The position numbers were made by a program, and so were the translations under genes. Under the pieces are notes generated by a model, which made no database searches, was not told the DNA's origin, and worked only from the letters and a program-made list of their open reading frames with translations. Source: Comamonadaceae bacterium UBA4962 (lineage in GTDB: Bacteria > Pseudomonadota > Gammaproteobacteria > Burkholderiales > Burkholderiaceae_C). From it: a DNA stretch of 64,000 nucleotides. Positions 62,667 to 64,000 of this stretch are shown piece after piece. Where the stretch lies: NCBI GenBank assembly GCA_002397315.1, contig DHAE01000003.1, forward strand, positions 135,515-199,514, read 5' to 3'. Position 1 is the stretch's first letter. Each line of letters opens with the position of its first letter.

Positions 62667-62901
62667 TTCCCGGACGGGGCTACGGTGCGCCGAGTCGGCA
62701 AGTTTCAACCCACGCGCCCGCACGGGGCGCGACCTTGCTGTTCTCGGACATACGGACTCCAGAAAAAGGGTTTCAACCCACGCGCCCGCACGGGGCGCGA
62801 CACACCCGGTACGCCCACCACGATGCCCAGGCGGTGTTTCAACCCACGCGCCCGCACGGGGCGCGACTCCCGGACGGGGCTACGGTGCGCCGAGTCGGCA
62901 A
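62667..62901. repeat. duplicated spacer
   Basis: Spacers 62667-62701 and 62868-62901 are identical except for one extra leading T in the first. Two different spacers lie between them, so this is not a simple tandem slip. Confidence 0.92.
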
Positions 62902-63140
62902 GTTTCAACCCACGCGCCCGCACGGGGCGCGACCCGTCCTGGGTGGAGGCCTCGGCGTTGAGGATCTTGTTTCAACCCACGCGCCCGCACGGGGCGCGAC
63001 ACGCGCGGCACGCTGTCCAGCTACGCAGCGCTCCCGTTTCAACCCACGCGCCCGCACGGGGCGCGACCAGAGCGACGAGCCGCCAGCCGGCGTGTTCAAG
63101 GAGTTTCAACCCACGCGCCCGTACGGGGCGCGACCCGTCA

Positions 63141-63302
<162 letters not shown>

Positions 63303-63507
63303 TCAACCCACGCGCCCGTACGGGGCGCGACGCGTGGTCACCATGGCATCCGTGAGCGATGCGATGTTTCAACCCACGCGCCCGTACGGGGCGCGACACG
63401 GCATCGCTACCGGGCTCCGTGCTGAGCATCCAGTTTCAACCCACGCGCCCGTACGGGGCGCGACTGCCCATGGCCCAGCCGACCACGGACCAGCACGCAG
63501 CGTTTCA

Positions 63508-63705
<198 letters not shown>

Positions 63706-64000
63706 TCAACCCACGCGCCCGTACGGGGCGCGACAGATTTCCTGCATGTGTTCCAAAGTGAGCTATGAATGTTTCAACCCACGCGCCCGTACGGGGCGCG
63801 ACCATCTCAGCTTGACAACCCTTTACGCACGCGGTGTTTCAACCCACGCGCCCGTACGGGGCGCGACCGTGGACGCCAGTCCACAACAGGGCAACGAGAA
63901 CGTTTCAACCCACGCGCCCGTACGGGGCGCCACAAAGAGGCAGTGCGCGAGGGCCGCCGTGTGGCCACGTTTCAACCCACGCGCCCGTACGGGGCGCGAC

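Overview
The window is about 64 kb of GC-rich DNA with bacterial gene density. It looks like a chromosome segment of a betaproteobacterium in the Comamonadaceae, most plausibly Acidovorax/Paracidovorax. Supporting signs are a small Trp-rich protein typical of that family, a Bug-type solute receptor, an IPTL-CTERM surface protein, the arrangement of the cbb3 oxidase genes, and a zapA-ssrS (6S RNA) pair. The genus is an inference from gene content; no rRNA or tRNA gene was seen.

Left part (1-21.3 kb): the end of acs, a LapA-like membrane protein, a cytochrome c, ilvD, a bacterioferritin-like protein and a Fur-box-controlled siderophore receptor, then lgt. Next comes a malonate-use cluster: GntR regulator, malonyl-CoA decarboxylase, Bug receptor, enoyl-CoA hydratase-like protein and malonyl-CoA synthetase. 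It is followed by a LysR regulator broken by an in-frame stop, divergent from an amidohydrolase and a complete branched-chain-amino-acid-type ABC transporter.

Microaerobic block (21.3-33.4 kb): a universal stress protein, ccoI-ccoS, ccoN-O-Q-P, ccoG-ccoH, fnr and divergent hemN, and a TauE/SafE-type membrane protein. FNR-type palindromes lie between usp and ccoI, before ccoN (overlapping the ccoS stop codon), and between fnr and hemN. A fourth lies before a transporter at 56.5 kb. Together they form a small oxygen-responsive regulon with its regulator in the middle.

Signalling, division and 6S RNA (33.4-38 kb): an HD-GYP protein is translationally coupled to a PAS-GGDEF-EAL protein, so both ends of c-di-GMP turnover are represented. 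They are followed, on the other strand, by 6S RNA with its own promoter and terminator, zapA and a ZapB-like coiled-coil gene.

Cobalamin block (38-54 kb): a cobalamin riboswitch, btuB, cobB, cobU, btuF-C-D, cobO, bluB, cbiB and cobD, overlapping or closely spaced on one strand. A HipA-like kinase with a DUF3037 partner and a short-chain dehydrogenase come next, then cobQ and cobT. No corrin-ring genes and no cobS are visible here, so the block as seen fits import, remodelling and lower-ligand assembly.

Right part (54-64 kb): a lower-GC two-gene unit (possible L,D-transpeptidase-like protein plus an exported partner), an MHS-type transporter, a TerB-like/DUF697-like protein and a large DUF4347 / Ig-like / IPTL-CTERM surface protein. 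The last 2.9 kb is a CRISPR array with a type I-C-like repeat: 43 repeats that run off the window. Its repeat variants, duplicated spacers and one malformed unit record its history. No cas gene is in the window.
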